Assembly (NCBI RefSeq): GCF_907164915.1
Contig: NW_025919514.1
Location: 372,001-436,000 of the forward strand
DNA length: 64,000 bases
From: Impatiens glandulifera
Taxonomy: Eukaryota; Streptophyta; Magnoliopsida; Ericales; Balsaminaceae
Direction of reading: 5' to 3'
Below are positions 10,842 through 20,708 of this stretch, in pieces. Made by a program: the position numbers and the translations under genes. Each line of letters starts with the position of its first letter. The stretch's first letter is position 1. The notes beneath the pieces were generated by a model. That model did not search any database. It worked only from the letters and a program-made list of their open reading frames with translations, and was not told the origin of the DNA.

Positions 10842-11975
10842 ATGTGCATGATTGCCAAGAATGACCAGAAATTTTTATGGCATAAATGGCTGAACCATTT
10901 GAATTTCAAAACCATTAATAATATTTGTTCAAACAATTTAGTTATTGGATTACCTAAATTACAGTTTGCTAAGGACAAGGACTATCATGTTTGCCAGTTA
11001 GGCAAACAGGGCAGGTCATCGTTTAAAAGTAAAGGGAAATCTCAATCTAGTCGTTGTTTAGAATTGTTATACATGGATCTGTTTAGTCCAATTCCTGTAA
11101 AAAGCTTAGGAGGAATGAGATTAGCCCTAACTGTTATTGATGATTTTTCACGGTTTACATGGGTAGTATTTTTACCATGAAAGGATAAAACTGCTGAAAA
11201 CTTGAATAGAATATTTAAAAATATTCAGAATCAGAAATCTTTGAACATTGCTTGTATTAGAAGTGACCAGGGAACTGAGTTCACAAACAGATTCCTTTTC
11301 TCTTATCTCGAGGAGTCTGGGATTAGGCACGAGTTGTCTAGTGCCAAAACTCCACAGTAGAATGACATTGCTAAGAGAAGAGTGAGGACTTTGAAGGAAG
11401 CTGCGAGATCCATGTTAGCTGAATCAGACGTACCTTAGAGGTTCTGGGCAGAAACCATAAACACCGCTTGTTACACACAAAATCGGTCAATAATTAACAA
11501 ACGTTTTGACAAAACTCTCTATAAACTATATTACGGGAGAATTCCCACAGTTTCTTACTTCAAAATATTCGGGTGTAAATGTTTTATTCATAACAATGGA
11601 AAACTTTATTTGACCTCTTTTGATGCTAAAGTAGACGAGAGATTCATGTTGGGATATTCCTTAGTAAGCAAGGCTTACAGAGTATTTAACAACAGAACTC
11701 AAACTGTTGAGGAATCTCTTCATGTTGCCTTTAATGAGCTTGTTGAGAGTAACTCTATCGATCCCATTAACCTTGCTAACAGACTAGAAACGACGAGTCT
11801 TGATTCTGTAAGTGAGGAAGAAGCTCTGGATAAACGGATGTCGTTGTCTGATCCTGTGGATGATCCGGTTGAAATTCATTTAGACGTACAAACTCCTACA
11901 CAACAACCTATTGAGAGTTTTGACATCGCGGTGTCACCTGCTTTGATAACCAATCCCTTTGGATCCAACTTCAGA
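10842..11975 (+). pseudogene. Integrase of element B with stops and a lost catalytic Glu
   Basis: The gag-pre-integrase and zinc module (LWHKWLNHLNFKTINN, then HVCQLGKQG) precedes the core with LTVIDDFSRFTWVVFL and IRSDQGTEFTN, so both catalytic Asp residues are present. The conserved Glu in the block before RR-x-RTLKEAAR is Lys (AKRRVRT), so the third acid is lost. Stops occur at 11178-11180, near 11358 (Gln expected) and near 11437 (Trp expected). The C-terminal part continues openly from 11610 (DERFMLGYSLVSKAYRVFNN). Confidence 0.85.
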
Positions 11976-11999
11976 TGAAACAAGAATCATCCACCAGAA

Positions 12000-13612
12000 T
12001 TGATCATCGGAAATCCTTTTTCTCCTCGAAGGACAAGACAACAATTGATGGATTAAATGGCCAATTCTGCCTTTATTTCTCAGATTGAACCCAAGAAAAT
12101 TGGTGAAGCAGTGGTTGATCCAGATTGGATCAATGCTATGCAGGAGGAGTTAAATCAATTTGTGAGGAATAAAGTGTGGCATCTAACAACTAAACCAACT
12201 AATCAGTCAGTCATAGGAACAAGATGGGTCTTTAGAAACAAGCTTAGTGAAGATGACTTAGTTATTAGAAACAAAGCTCGTTTAGTTGCTCAAGGATACA
12301 GACAAGAGGAAGGTATCAACTTTGATGAGTCTTTTGCACCTGTAGCCATACTTGAGGCGATTAGAATCTTCTTGGCTTATGCATCATTTAAAAATTTTAA
12401 AGTTTTTCAAATGGATATGAAGAGTGCATTTTTAAATGGTAAATTAAATGAAGATGTCTATGTTGAGCAACCTCCTGGTTTTGTTGAGCATACTTTACCA
12501 AATCATGTTTTTAAACATGATAAAACTCTATATGGTCTGAATCAAGCTCCTAGAGCTTGGTATGACACTTTGACTGAATTTATATTTGATCATGACTTTG
12601 TTATTGGAACTGTGGATAAAACTTTGTTTAGATTCACTAAAGATTCTCACATTCTACTTGTTCAAATATATGTTGATGATATTATATTTGGATCAACTAA
12701 TCCCAAATTGTGTGAGAAATTGCAAAGCTGATATAGGATAGATTTGAAATGAGCATGATGGGAGAATTAACTTTCTTTCTCGGTCTCCAAGTTCGTCAAC
12801 AAAAAAAAGGAACCTTCATCAATCAGGTCAAGTATACTAAAGAGTTTCTAAAGAAGTTCGGGATGGAGAACTGCTCTACTGCAGCAACTCCTATGAGCTC
12901 CTCTAGTAAATTGGACAAAGATGATGGTGGTCAAAGTGTAGATGTCACAGCATATAGAGGTCTTATCGGGTCTTTGCTCTATGTTACTGCAAGTAGACCA
13001 AATATTCAATTCGTCGTTGGAGTCTGTGGTAGATTAGGGCTAATCCTAAACTCTCTCACTTTACTACTATTAAACGCATTCTTAAATATTTAAAGGGAAC
13101 TCAAAATGTGGGACTGTGGTATCTGAAGGATTCCAGTTTCAATTTGACCAGTTTCTCATATGCAGATTATACAGGGTGCGAAATTGATAGAAAAAGCACG
13201 AGTGAAACTTGCCAGTTCCTTGGAGATCATCTTATTTCATGGTTTAGCAAGAAGCAGACATTGATTGCCACGTTTATAGCTGAAGCTGAGTACATTGCTG
13301 CTGGAAGTTATTGCTTTCAACTCTTGTGGGTTCAACAACAACTTATGGACTATGGGATTGAGGCTGAAGAATCTCCAATTTTCTGCGACAACACTAGTGC
13401 TATCGCAATCACCTATAATCCAGTTTTGCATTCTCGGACAAAGCACATCGAAATCAGGCATCATTTTATCCGAGAGTATGTTAATCAGAAGTAGATTCGT
13501 CTTGAATATATTCATACAGATCAACAAACGACAAACATCTTCACGAAGCCTCTACCCAAAGCTAAGTTTTCTCACTTTAGAAACATTTTAGGTCTTGTTG
13601 ATCTTGATTTAT
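12000..13612 (+). pseudogene. Reverse transcriptase and RNase H of element B
   Basis: RT is open for 224 codons from 12057: [58 protein letters not shown] and the catalytic YVDD near 12670. A stop and phase change follow at 12731, then MGELTFFLGLQVRQ. RNase H follows after a frameshift near 13030: YADYTGCEIDRKSTSE, AEAEYIAAGSYCFQLLWVQQ, then FCDNTSAIAI and RTKHIEIRHHFIREYV. A TAG breaks the tail at 13492-13494. The order RT then RNase H at the pol end is the copia arrangement. Confidence 0.9.
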
Positions 13613-14373
13613 GTGGTTATGTGCACAAAGTAAGGGGGAATGGTTGTTCAAAACGTAACTGAACAGACAAGTAGACAGAGGTCTTAATACGTCCATTGGA
13701 CTAAAAGTTTAAGAGGCATAATTACTTAGACGTACGTCTACTCAAGCAGTTTTTATCTTCTCTTGGAAAATCTTGTCTTGTTCTCTTAACCCGCGCGGTT
13801 AGACGCATACGTCTAATAGACGTTAAACGTTTTTATGTCAAGAGCAAGTGGAAGCTCGCGTCTAACCAGACACACGTGCAACATGTGTTGTTTATGCGTA
13901 ATTAGACGTATACGTCTAATAGACGAATTTCCTAATTAGAAGTAAAAAAAATGTGAAAAGTAAAATAAATGTCTAACTACGTGTGTACTTAGACTTTTCA
14001 TCTTCTGGCTATTTGGACAGCTGTCTTCTGACTATGTATCTGTCTATGTACCTTTCCCGCCAAAAATTAAACCAGTCACTTCTCAAAAAGATTGAACACA
14101 CGTGTCTTTCAATACTTCAATATGACTAAAATTTCTGATGACCTTAGTCTGTACGTATAATATTAACTGTGCGTTTTCATGATTAATATTAATAGTTGTG
14201 TTCCTTGGGAATAGGTTTCTGAAGTTTTGACGGTTAGTATGATCATTAGATATTAAATACACGTTAGGTCTCTGATATTTAATGAATGATGCTACTCAAA
14301 TGGTTGAGTACTCATAAGTCCTTGCCTCTCTCTCTAGAATTCAAATTGACAAGTTCTTGTTCATCTCGTCAAA
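13613..14373 (+). other. Spacer between pol and the extra ORF of element B
   Basis: No coding signal is seen. The first 350 bp repeat short motifs such as TTAGACGTATACGTCTAA, related to the LTR minisatellite core. The last part carries a CTCTCTCTCTAG tract ending at 14337, a good match to a plant 3' splice site, 36 bp before the next ATG. A GTAAGG donor-like site lies at 13630. Splicing is inferred, not shown. Confidence 0.5.
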
Positions 14374-15135
14374 ATGACTTCTTTCTCTCCAAAATCTATG
14401 CAAGTAGATTTCAAGTCTGTATCCACTTTACCAGTTTCTGGAATGGTTCAAATGTTCGAATCGTTGAAAGCTTCTGGGCTGAAGAAATTTCTTAGCCCTC
14501 ACTGCATCTATCACGAACAAATCATTCGCGAGTTCTTTGAAACCGCCAAGTTTTACAACGACAAATATATTTGTGGGATTGTTCTTAGCAGAATGACCTG
14601 TTTTGATGAAAGTACATTCAGCATGTTCTTCCGTCTCCCAACCGAAGGAATCCATGAGTTTCCTTCTTCCCCTTATGAAATCATGTTTAAAATGATGAAT
14701 GTCTTCTCAGATTTGACCCTTCCTGTGGAGTATCACGGGAAGAGTAAATTCTTGAAAGTTGAGTATGCCTTACTTAGTGATATCATCTCCAAATCCATTC
14801 TTTCAAAAGAATCCTCCTACACTTACTGTGCGAAAGTGTTTGAGATAATGGTGGCCATCACAAGGGGTGTAGCCATAAACTGGACGAGTGTCCTCTTCGG
14901 TAACCTGGTCAGAATGCTCTGTGCCCGGAAGAAGATCTTCGGATTTGACGGTCTTCTTGGAGCTTTCCTCTGTTGTCTTCTCGATGAACCTGGTAATGAG
15001 TATCATTTATCCTTCAAAATCCTGAACAGCCAGAAGGTTGGTGATTATATTCTTAGAGTTAAGAGGCTCAAATCAAAGAAAAGAAATAGAGGTGTCTACA
15101 ACTCCGCTCTAACCGCAGTCTTAGAGATTTCCTAG
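14374..15135 (+). CDS. Extra ORF downstream of pol in element B (unknown function)
   Basis: 253 codons in the sense orientation, with a favourable A at -3. It is a single open frame within an otherwise damaged element. Conserved segments shared with the protein of element E at 61148-63882 are EFF-x-TA, L-x-TEG, K-x-EY-x2-L-x2-I-x-SK, and a hydrophobic run ending TRGVAINW-x2-V-x-F-NL (residues about 160-190). No signal peptide is seen. The end is basic (VKRLKSKKRNRG). It is much shorter than the E version, so the C-terminal linker and coiled coil are missing, perhaps after a frameshift. From memory it resembles a large uncharacterised family in Lamiales genomes annotated as hypothetical or transposon-related protein. 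Sireviruses often carry an env-like ORF here, but no envelope feature is visible. Confidence 0.75.
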   Translation: MTSFSPKSMQVDFKSVSTLPVSGMVQMFESLKASGLKKFLSPHCIYHEQIIREFFETAKFYNDKYICGIVLSRMTCFDESTFSMFFRLPTEGIHEFPSSPYEIMFKMMNVFSDLTLPVEYHGKSKFLKVEYALLSDIISKSILSKESSYTYCAKVFEIMVAITRGVAINWTSVLFGNLVRMLCARKKIFGFDGLLGAFLCCLLDEPGNEYHLSFKILNSQKVGDYILRVKRLKSKKRNRGVYNSALTAVLEIS

Positions 15136-15481
15136 GTTGTAGATTCTCTTTTCCCGATGATTTTAAATAGGGGAAGTGGAAGAAGAGGAAGAAAAGAAAA
15201 AGATTAGCCTTCGACTTAGGGGAAAGAAAAGTCTTTTGATGTTGCTATCTTCAATTTATTTTCTATTTGTTCTTCGTGAAAGGTGTTTTTGTATGCCTCT
15301 TTTGAAAAACATTCCTCATTTTGGTTTTATTTAACAATGGTATTTTTTGGATATGAGTTTAGTTTTCGGAATATTGTTTTTCTAGAAATTGTTATGTAAA
15401 ATGGATGAACAGGTTTCACTCTTTATTTTATGTGATAAGTGTTTTAATTTGTTATATATGCAAGGTTTTAACACCATCATC

Positions 15482-15495
15482 AAAAGGGGGGAAAT
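15482..15495 (+). other. Polypurine tract of element B
   Basis: AAAAGGGGGGAAAT directly precedes the TGTTG start of the 3' LTR. It primes plus-strand DNA synthesis. The region between the extra ORF and this tract (about 350 bp) is AT-rich and without ORFs. Confidence 0.95.
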
Positions 15496-16940
15496 TGTTG
15501 TGTCAAATTATTTTGACTAACTGTCAAAGTATTTTGACTGTTGGAATTATGATGATTTGATGAGTTAAAACTAAATCTAAGCCATTTAATTGTTTTTAGT
15601 GCAGGTGTATCGAAAAACAGATTATATTAGACTATGTCTAAATGAGATTCATTAGAATGATTGGCTATTAGATGAGAGTTAGACGTGAAGTCTAACTAGC
15701 TGAGTTAGACGTGCAGTCTAACTAGCGGAGTTAGACGTGTAGTCTAACTAGCGGAGTTAGACGTGCAGTCTAACTAGCGGAGTTATACGTGCAGTCTAAC
15801 TAGCGGAGTTAGACGTGCAGTCTAACATATGAAAGTTAGACGTGCAGTCTAACTAGCGGAGTTAGACGTGCAGTCTAACTAGAGGAGTTAGACGTGCAGT
15901 CTAACTCTTTAAGATTAGTCTAAAGGGAACCGTAGTTAGATGTGCAGTCTAACAGATGAAAGTTAGACGTGCAGTCTAACTCCTTCAGATTAGTCTGAAG
16001 GGAACCGTAATTAGACGTGAAGTCTAATCACATCAGACCAGGTGGTTTAATGGATTTTGTTAATCGACGGGGAAGTCTAATTTCATTAGACGAGGTCCTC
16101 TAAGTGAAATATGTCTAATGCCATGCTTAAGCAGTTGCTTGAAGCTAGCACCCGTCTACCCTCGATCACTAGCTCTACGCTACTCCTACTCCACTTTCCA
16201 GTGAAGATCAGTACAATAGTCAGTTGCAACCAATTGATTAATGCCATGTAAGAAAATATTCTTCCAACTACTTGTTTTTGCTGGAATTTTCTTGAAGAAT
16301 ATTCGGCGCACTACCAGATTGGTACGACCACGATCCTTGTGCTCAAAGTCTGATGTGTACTATGGAGGTGTTCCAATGGAAGTTAGCCACATGTCATTAA
16401 TGGAAGATTCAACCGTCGGTACTTGCTCCTTATTTCAAGAATCTCAAGGACAACGATCGAGCTTCTAGACAATTTGCTGAACATTGAGAGATACAAAAAC
16501 TTACAAACTGTTAAGCTACTTTCTCGTTTTACTGTGTGTTAATCAAGAGAGTGTTAGAATCAAAGCACTATTTTAGCTGAGTGATATTCTTCATCATATT
16601 GTAAGTTGAACAGAGTCTGTTCTGTTCAACATTGAGTTATTCGTGCAAATGTATTTGATTCAAACCATATTATAGGAAGAAGGGGTGACGTAGGAAAGTT
16701 TGCTCCGAACATCAATAAACAAACTGCTTGTCTTTTTCATTTTGTCATCTTCTCATTCGTGATCCTAAGCTTCAAACCTAAGCAAACATTTCAGAACTTG
16801 ATTTTGTTTCAAGTGTTTGAAAGGGTTTGCGCAGAATAGAAAGTGATTAAAATCCTTAACGGGATTTCTGTCAAACAATTTTTCCTAATCCTTCATCAAT
16901 AGCTTTAACCCCGTCTCTATTGATTAAGCCGATCCTATCA
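15496..16940 (+). repeat. 3' LTR of element B (1,445 bp)
   Basis: Starts TGTTGTGTC and ends GATCCTATCA, colinear with the 5' LTR. Numerous scattered substitutions separate the two copies, so the insertion is not recent. It is 57 bp longer than the 5' LTR, mostly because of additional minisatellite units. The motif TATTTAAA of the 5' copy is TATTTCAA here. Confidence 0.95.
15676..16028 (+). repeat. Palindromic minisatellite in the 3' LTR of B, expanded
   Basis: About twelve units of the GTTAGACGTGCAGTCTAAC type, against ten in the 5' LTR. The last part looks like a duplication of a block containing TTAGTCTAAAGGGAACCG plus two palindromes. One unit has a changed arm (GTTATACGTG). The difference must have arisen after insertion, because the LTRs are identical at that moment. 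Confidence 0.95.
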
Positions 16941-16945
16941 CGTAG
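16941..16945 (+). other. Target-site duplication of element B (right copy)
   Basis: CGTAG here equals CGTAG at 7788-7792, immediately outside the LTR ends. Both fall within the ATACGTAGGCAGC motif of the gypsy 3' region. Confidence 0.95.
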
Positions 16946-18500
16946 ACAGCTTGTATAAGCCCAGTCCTAAACATTTTCAAAAATCAACCCCATGTATCGA
17001 CACTAGGGGCATTTTATGAAAATGAAATGATTGAAAGATTCTCATAGAGTTAGCTTAAATGAGTAAATATAACGCCTAACACATGGCTAAAACACTTTAT
17101 TCTCCAACAGCTTAAGATCTTAAAAGATTTTCATTTTAAATCAATTGCAACTCCAATAGATACTTAAACAACCTCCTTAGCTTAAGTCAATTGCCACTCC
17201 AGCAGATACTTAAAAAATCCCCATAACTGAATTCAATTACAATTCTAGCAGATACTTAAAAATCCCCACAACCCAAGTCAATTGAAAGTCCAGCAGAAAC
17301 TTGAGAAACTAACCTCAACTAAATGCAGAATCACGATCTATCTGTGATAAAATTTCGGAACTACATTCGGACCTAATTTCTCCTTTTATGAGAATACATA
17401 GGCAACTTTTCACAAGTACGGTCCTAAATCCCCAGCAAGCCAAATCTTGAGTTAGGACAAAATACATCCCCAAAGAGTTCAAGCCAAAAGGAAATTGGGA
17501 TCACAAATCTATCCAAAACAATCAAACCCCTATATCGAAACTAGGGGAATTTTTTTTGGAAGATAAAAACAAGTTAGAACTTTGAACCTTTCTAGTGTCA
17601 GGTGAACCAATGTAACTTTTGAAATCTAAGTAGTGATACGGGAAAATACATTTCTTCCCAACGAATGTCTCTTGACGAACCAATGTAACTTGTGAAATCT
17701 AAGTAAAGCGCTTCGCAAACTGATCTACCTCGAGCCTAGACGAAAGCTTAAATTGTTGATGTTTAAGAGGGAGCTCATAAAAAGATGAATGCCCAAACTC
17801 GGAAAATAAATCAAACAAAGACTGTGTTGGTTGAGATATGAAATAAAATATTGTTGTTCATTTAGATTTTATCTAATTGCCAAGCAAGAACAAAGTGTTT
17901 GAGTCTATCAGATACTCCCCGGTCACAAGAAAAGAGGCCGGAGAAAATAGAAAAATACTCATAGAGGTTAAGATATTGAAATCACCATTTGTTGTTCATC
18001 TAGACTCTTGTCTAAATTGCTAATGCAAGAACATGAATGTACTGATTCTATTAAATATACCCTAAGTATAAAAAGAGCCCAAGGCTTTAGAATCTAAAGC
18101 ACACTAACCTCTGAATTTGAGAAGCGAGATTCAACCTCATGATGCATTGTTGAAAGATTAAGCATTCAAGTAAACAAATCACTTGAATAAACTCAAGGCG
18201 AAACGTCTCGGTGAAAGACAAGTCCCTAAAAGCGATGATCATGAATTCAAAGAACATCGGTTGCATGTGGTTTCCTCTCGACTCACTCTAAGAAAAGAAA
18301 GTACGAAACCGATTCTTGAATGTATTTCAAGACCGCTGAAGAAGACGCTAGTGCCTTGAAAATTAAGGAATTTTAACTTCGAACTATAATCCCTAAGTAG
18401 AGTTATGATTAGAATAATCATTAAGATTTTTCCATGAGAGAAGCGAGACAAACATAAACAAAAAACTAATTCAAGATGTGTTCTCATCTACAGGCAAAAG
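16946..18500 (+). other. 3' untranslated region of element A, right of the copia insertion
   Basis: No coding sequence. It holds four tandem copies of about 46 bp starting near 17141, 17187, 17233 and 17278 (TCAATTGCAACTCCA...AGATACTTAAA), and a 69-bp-spaced duplication of GAACCAATGTAACTT (17606 and 17675). Two diverged blocks containing GTTGTTCAT and GATACTCCCCGGTCACAAG (17830-18060) correspond to similar blocks of element D at 49960-50200, showing family relationship. Confidence 0.7.
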
Positions 18501-18510
18501 ACTAGTCTAG

Positions 18511-19540
18511 GTGTGTAGTGATATAGTCGAACTAATTAGATGTCAATCCATGCGATTAATAAACATAAACAGCAAACTAAGTCAAGATGTGTACTCACGT
18601 ACAATCAAAAGGCTAGTCGAGGTGTGTAGTGATATAGTCGAACTAATCAGGTGTCAATCCATGCGATTTATTAACATAAAAAGCAAACTAAGTCAAGATG
18701 TGTACTCACGTACAATCAAAAGGTTAGACGAGGTGTGTAGTGATATAGTTGAACTAATTAGATGTCAATCCATGCGATTGATAAACATAAACAGCAAACT
18801 AAGTCAAGATGTGTACTCACGTACAATCAAAAGGCTAGTCGAGGTGTGTAGTGATATAGTCGAACTAATTAGGTGTCAATCCATGCGATTTATAAACATA
18901 AAAAGCAAACTAAGTCAAGATGTGTAGTCGCGTACAATCAAATGGTTAGTCGAGGTGTGTAGTGATATAGTCGAACTAATCAGATGTCAATCCATGCGAT
19001 TGATAAACACAATCAACAAACTAAGTCAAGATGTGTACTCATGTACAATCAAAAGGTTAGGCGAGGTGTGTAGTGATATAGTCAAAACAACCAGGCTCGA
19101 TCTACACGATCAATAAACACAATCAACAAACTAAGTCAAGATGTGTTCTCACATACAATCAAAAGGCTAGGCGAGGTGTGTAGTCATATAGTCGAAACAA
19201 CCAGGCTCGATCTACACGATCGATAAACCCAGAACGATGTATATCCCAAACAATATACACAATCAGCAAACTAAGTCAAGATGTGTACTCACATGCAATC
19301 AAAAGGCTAGGCGAGGTGTGTAGTCATATAGTCGAAACAACTAGGATCGATCTACACGATCGATAAACCCAGAACGATGTATATTCCAAACAATAAACAC
19401 AATCAGCAAACTGAGTCAAGATGTGTACTCATGTACAATCCAAAGACTAAGCGAGGTGTGTAGAAATATGGTTGAAACCACCAGGCTCGATCTACACGAT
19501 CGATAAACTAGGAGCGATGCATATTCTAAATAGAGGTGAA
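18511..19540 (+). repeat. Tandem array with period 111 bp, then 140 bp, in element A
   Basis: GTGTGTAGTGATATAGTCGA recurs at 18511, 18622, 18733, 18844, 18955 and 19066, exactly 111 bp apart, then at 19176, 19316 and 19456. The last spacings are 140 bp because a block of about 30 bp (CCAGAACGATGTATAT region) has been added. Alternating variants (CATAAACAGC versus CATAAAAAGC) suggest a higher-order 222-bp unit in the left part. A 138-codon open frame runs through it only because 111 is a multiple of three; I do not consider it a gene. Confidence 0.95.
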
Positions 19541-19743
19541 TCGTCAATGAGTGGATGGTAAAACCGACTTTTAAAGAATGAAGAGTAAATTACACGGGTC
19601 TCCCGAGAGACTCGTCAGATTTGTTCTCTTTTCATTCAAAGAATCCGAAATAAACTATAAGTTAGGTGTTTTCAAAACGTAGCGCCTATTTTCAAGGTTG
19701 GACATGCATTTTTCTACAATCGAGTGTTTTCTACAAATTTTGT

Positions 19744-19758
19744 CCAAGAGGGGCATTC
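19744..19758 (+). other. Polypurine tract of element A
   Basis: CCAAGAGGGGCATTC directly precedes the TGTAGACAC start of the 3' LTR. Element D has GAGAGGGCACTC in the same place. Confidence 0.85.
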
Positions 19759-20510
19759 TGTAGACACTCATTTTCACCCGCCAATTTTATAGTTTATGCT
19801 TTTATTAAATCTGAGGCTATAAAATATTTTGAATTCATTCACGGCTCATTGCACGATTTATTTTAAAGACGATTATTTTTAGAACAATTGAGTTTTTGAA
19901 AATAATTGATTTTGGATTCTTAATAAGTTAAGGTAATAATTTGTCTATGTTACAACACTTAGGAAAGTTATTATACTTAGAATATTCAAGGTTTCATTTA
20001 ATTAATTATCTTAGGTATTTATAAAAAAGAAAAGAAAAAAGAAGAGAATTACGAAATATATATTAACGTTTTTATATAAAGTCTAGAGTTATATTTTGTG
20101 TATTTTATTTTAATTAGATTAGTTTTCTTAAATTGTTAGATTAGTTGTGGATTAGTTTTGAGATTTTTGAATAAGTTAGTTATCATTTTATTTATTAATT
20201 AGAATTGTTCCTTAAAAATAGGAATAATTAAATATAAAATTTCTAATTTTTTTTTAACAAAATATTTTTTTGTAGGATGAAGGGGATAACGATGCAAAAA
20301 TAAAAAAATAACTGTGTTTACACAACAATCGTGAGAAGCACCCAAGGTCAAAGAAAGAAAGAAAAAAAGTTGCTAGAATAAAGAAAGAAGTTGCCAAAGG
20401 AAGAATAATTAAGCATGAAGGCTTAGTCATTTTTTATTAAAAAGTAAAATGACCTAGTATTATAGCATTATTAACTAAAGCTTAAATCTCATTGGATGAA
20501 AACTTCACAT

Positions 20511-20634
20511 TTAGTGACATGTCAAGTGGAGATTGTCCCCATTATTTTAAACAATTGTAAATCTTTAAAATATTAGTGACATGTCAAGTGGAGATTGTCC
20601 CCATTATTTTAAACAATTGTAAATCTTTAAAATA
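20511..20634 (+). repeat. 62-bp tandem duplication inside the LTR of A
   Basis: TTAGTGACATGTCAAGTGGA starts at 20511 and again at 20573, and the two units look identical. The duplication lies about 70 bp upstream of the LTR TATA box, where enhancer repeats often sit. Confidence 0.9.
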
Positions 20635-20700
20635 GTTTTTCTTTCCAATGGTCAAGTGTGTTAAATGGGCCTTTGAGCCCTACGGTTTCATAGTTTTGCC

Positions 20701-20708
20701 TATAAATA
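20701..20708 (+). promoter_or_regulatory. TATA box in the 3' LTR of A
   Basis: TATAAATA is followed by ACCCCTC and a CT-rich leader (CTTCTACCTTCTCTCTC), a typical plant core promoter layout. In an LTR it would drive element transcription. It has the same form as the TATAAATACC boxes in both LTRs of element D. Confidence 0.6.

Larger units (their letters stand above)
7793..16940 (+). mobile_element. Element B: Sirevirus-like copia retrotransposon, complete insertion
   Basis: A 9,148-bp insertion with two LTRs, a tRNA-Met-type primer site, gag, pol in copia order (protease, integrase, RT, RNase H), an extra ORF and a polypurine tract. It is flanked by a perfect CGTAG duplication (7788-7792 and 16941-16945), and the interrupted gypsy sequence (GGGATACGTAG then ACAGCTTGTATAAGCCC) is rejoined across it. 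A large gag with a helical tail, WVPK-type spacer motifs and an ORF after pol place it in the SIRE/Sirevirus lineage. Several stops and frameshifts make it defective. Confidence 0.9.

Noticed and set aside
18511..18927. 138-codon open frame with repeated MCSDIVELIRCQS-type peptide
   Set aside because: It is the 111-bp tandem repeat read in frame (111 is divisible by 3); no start context, no family resemblance, inside the untranslated tail of a gypsy element.
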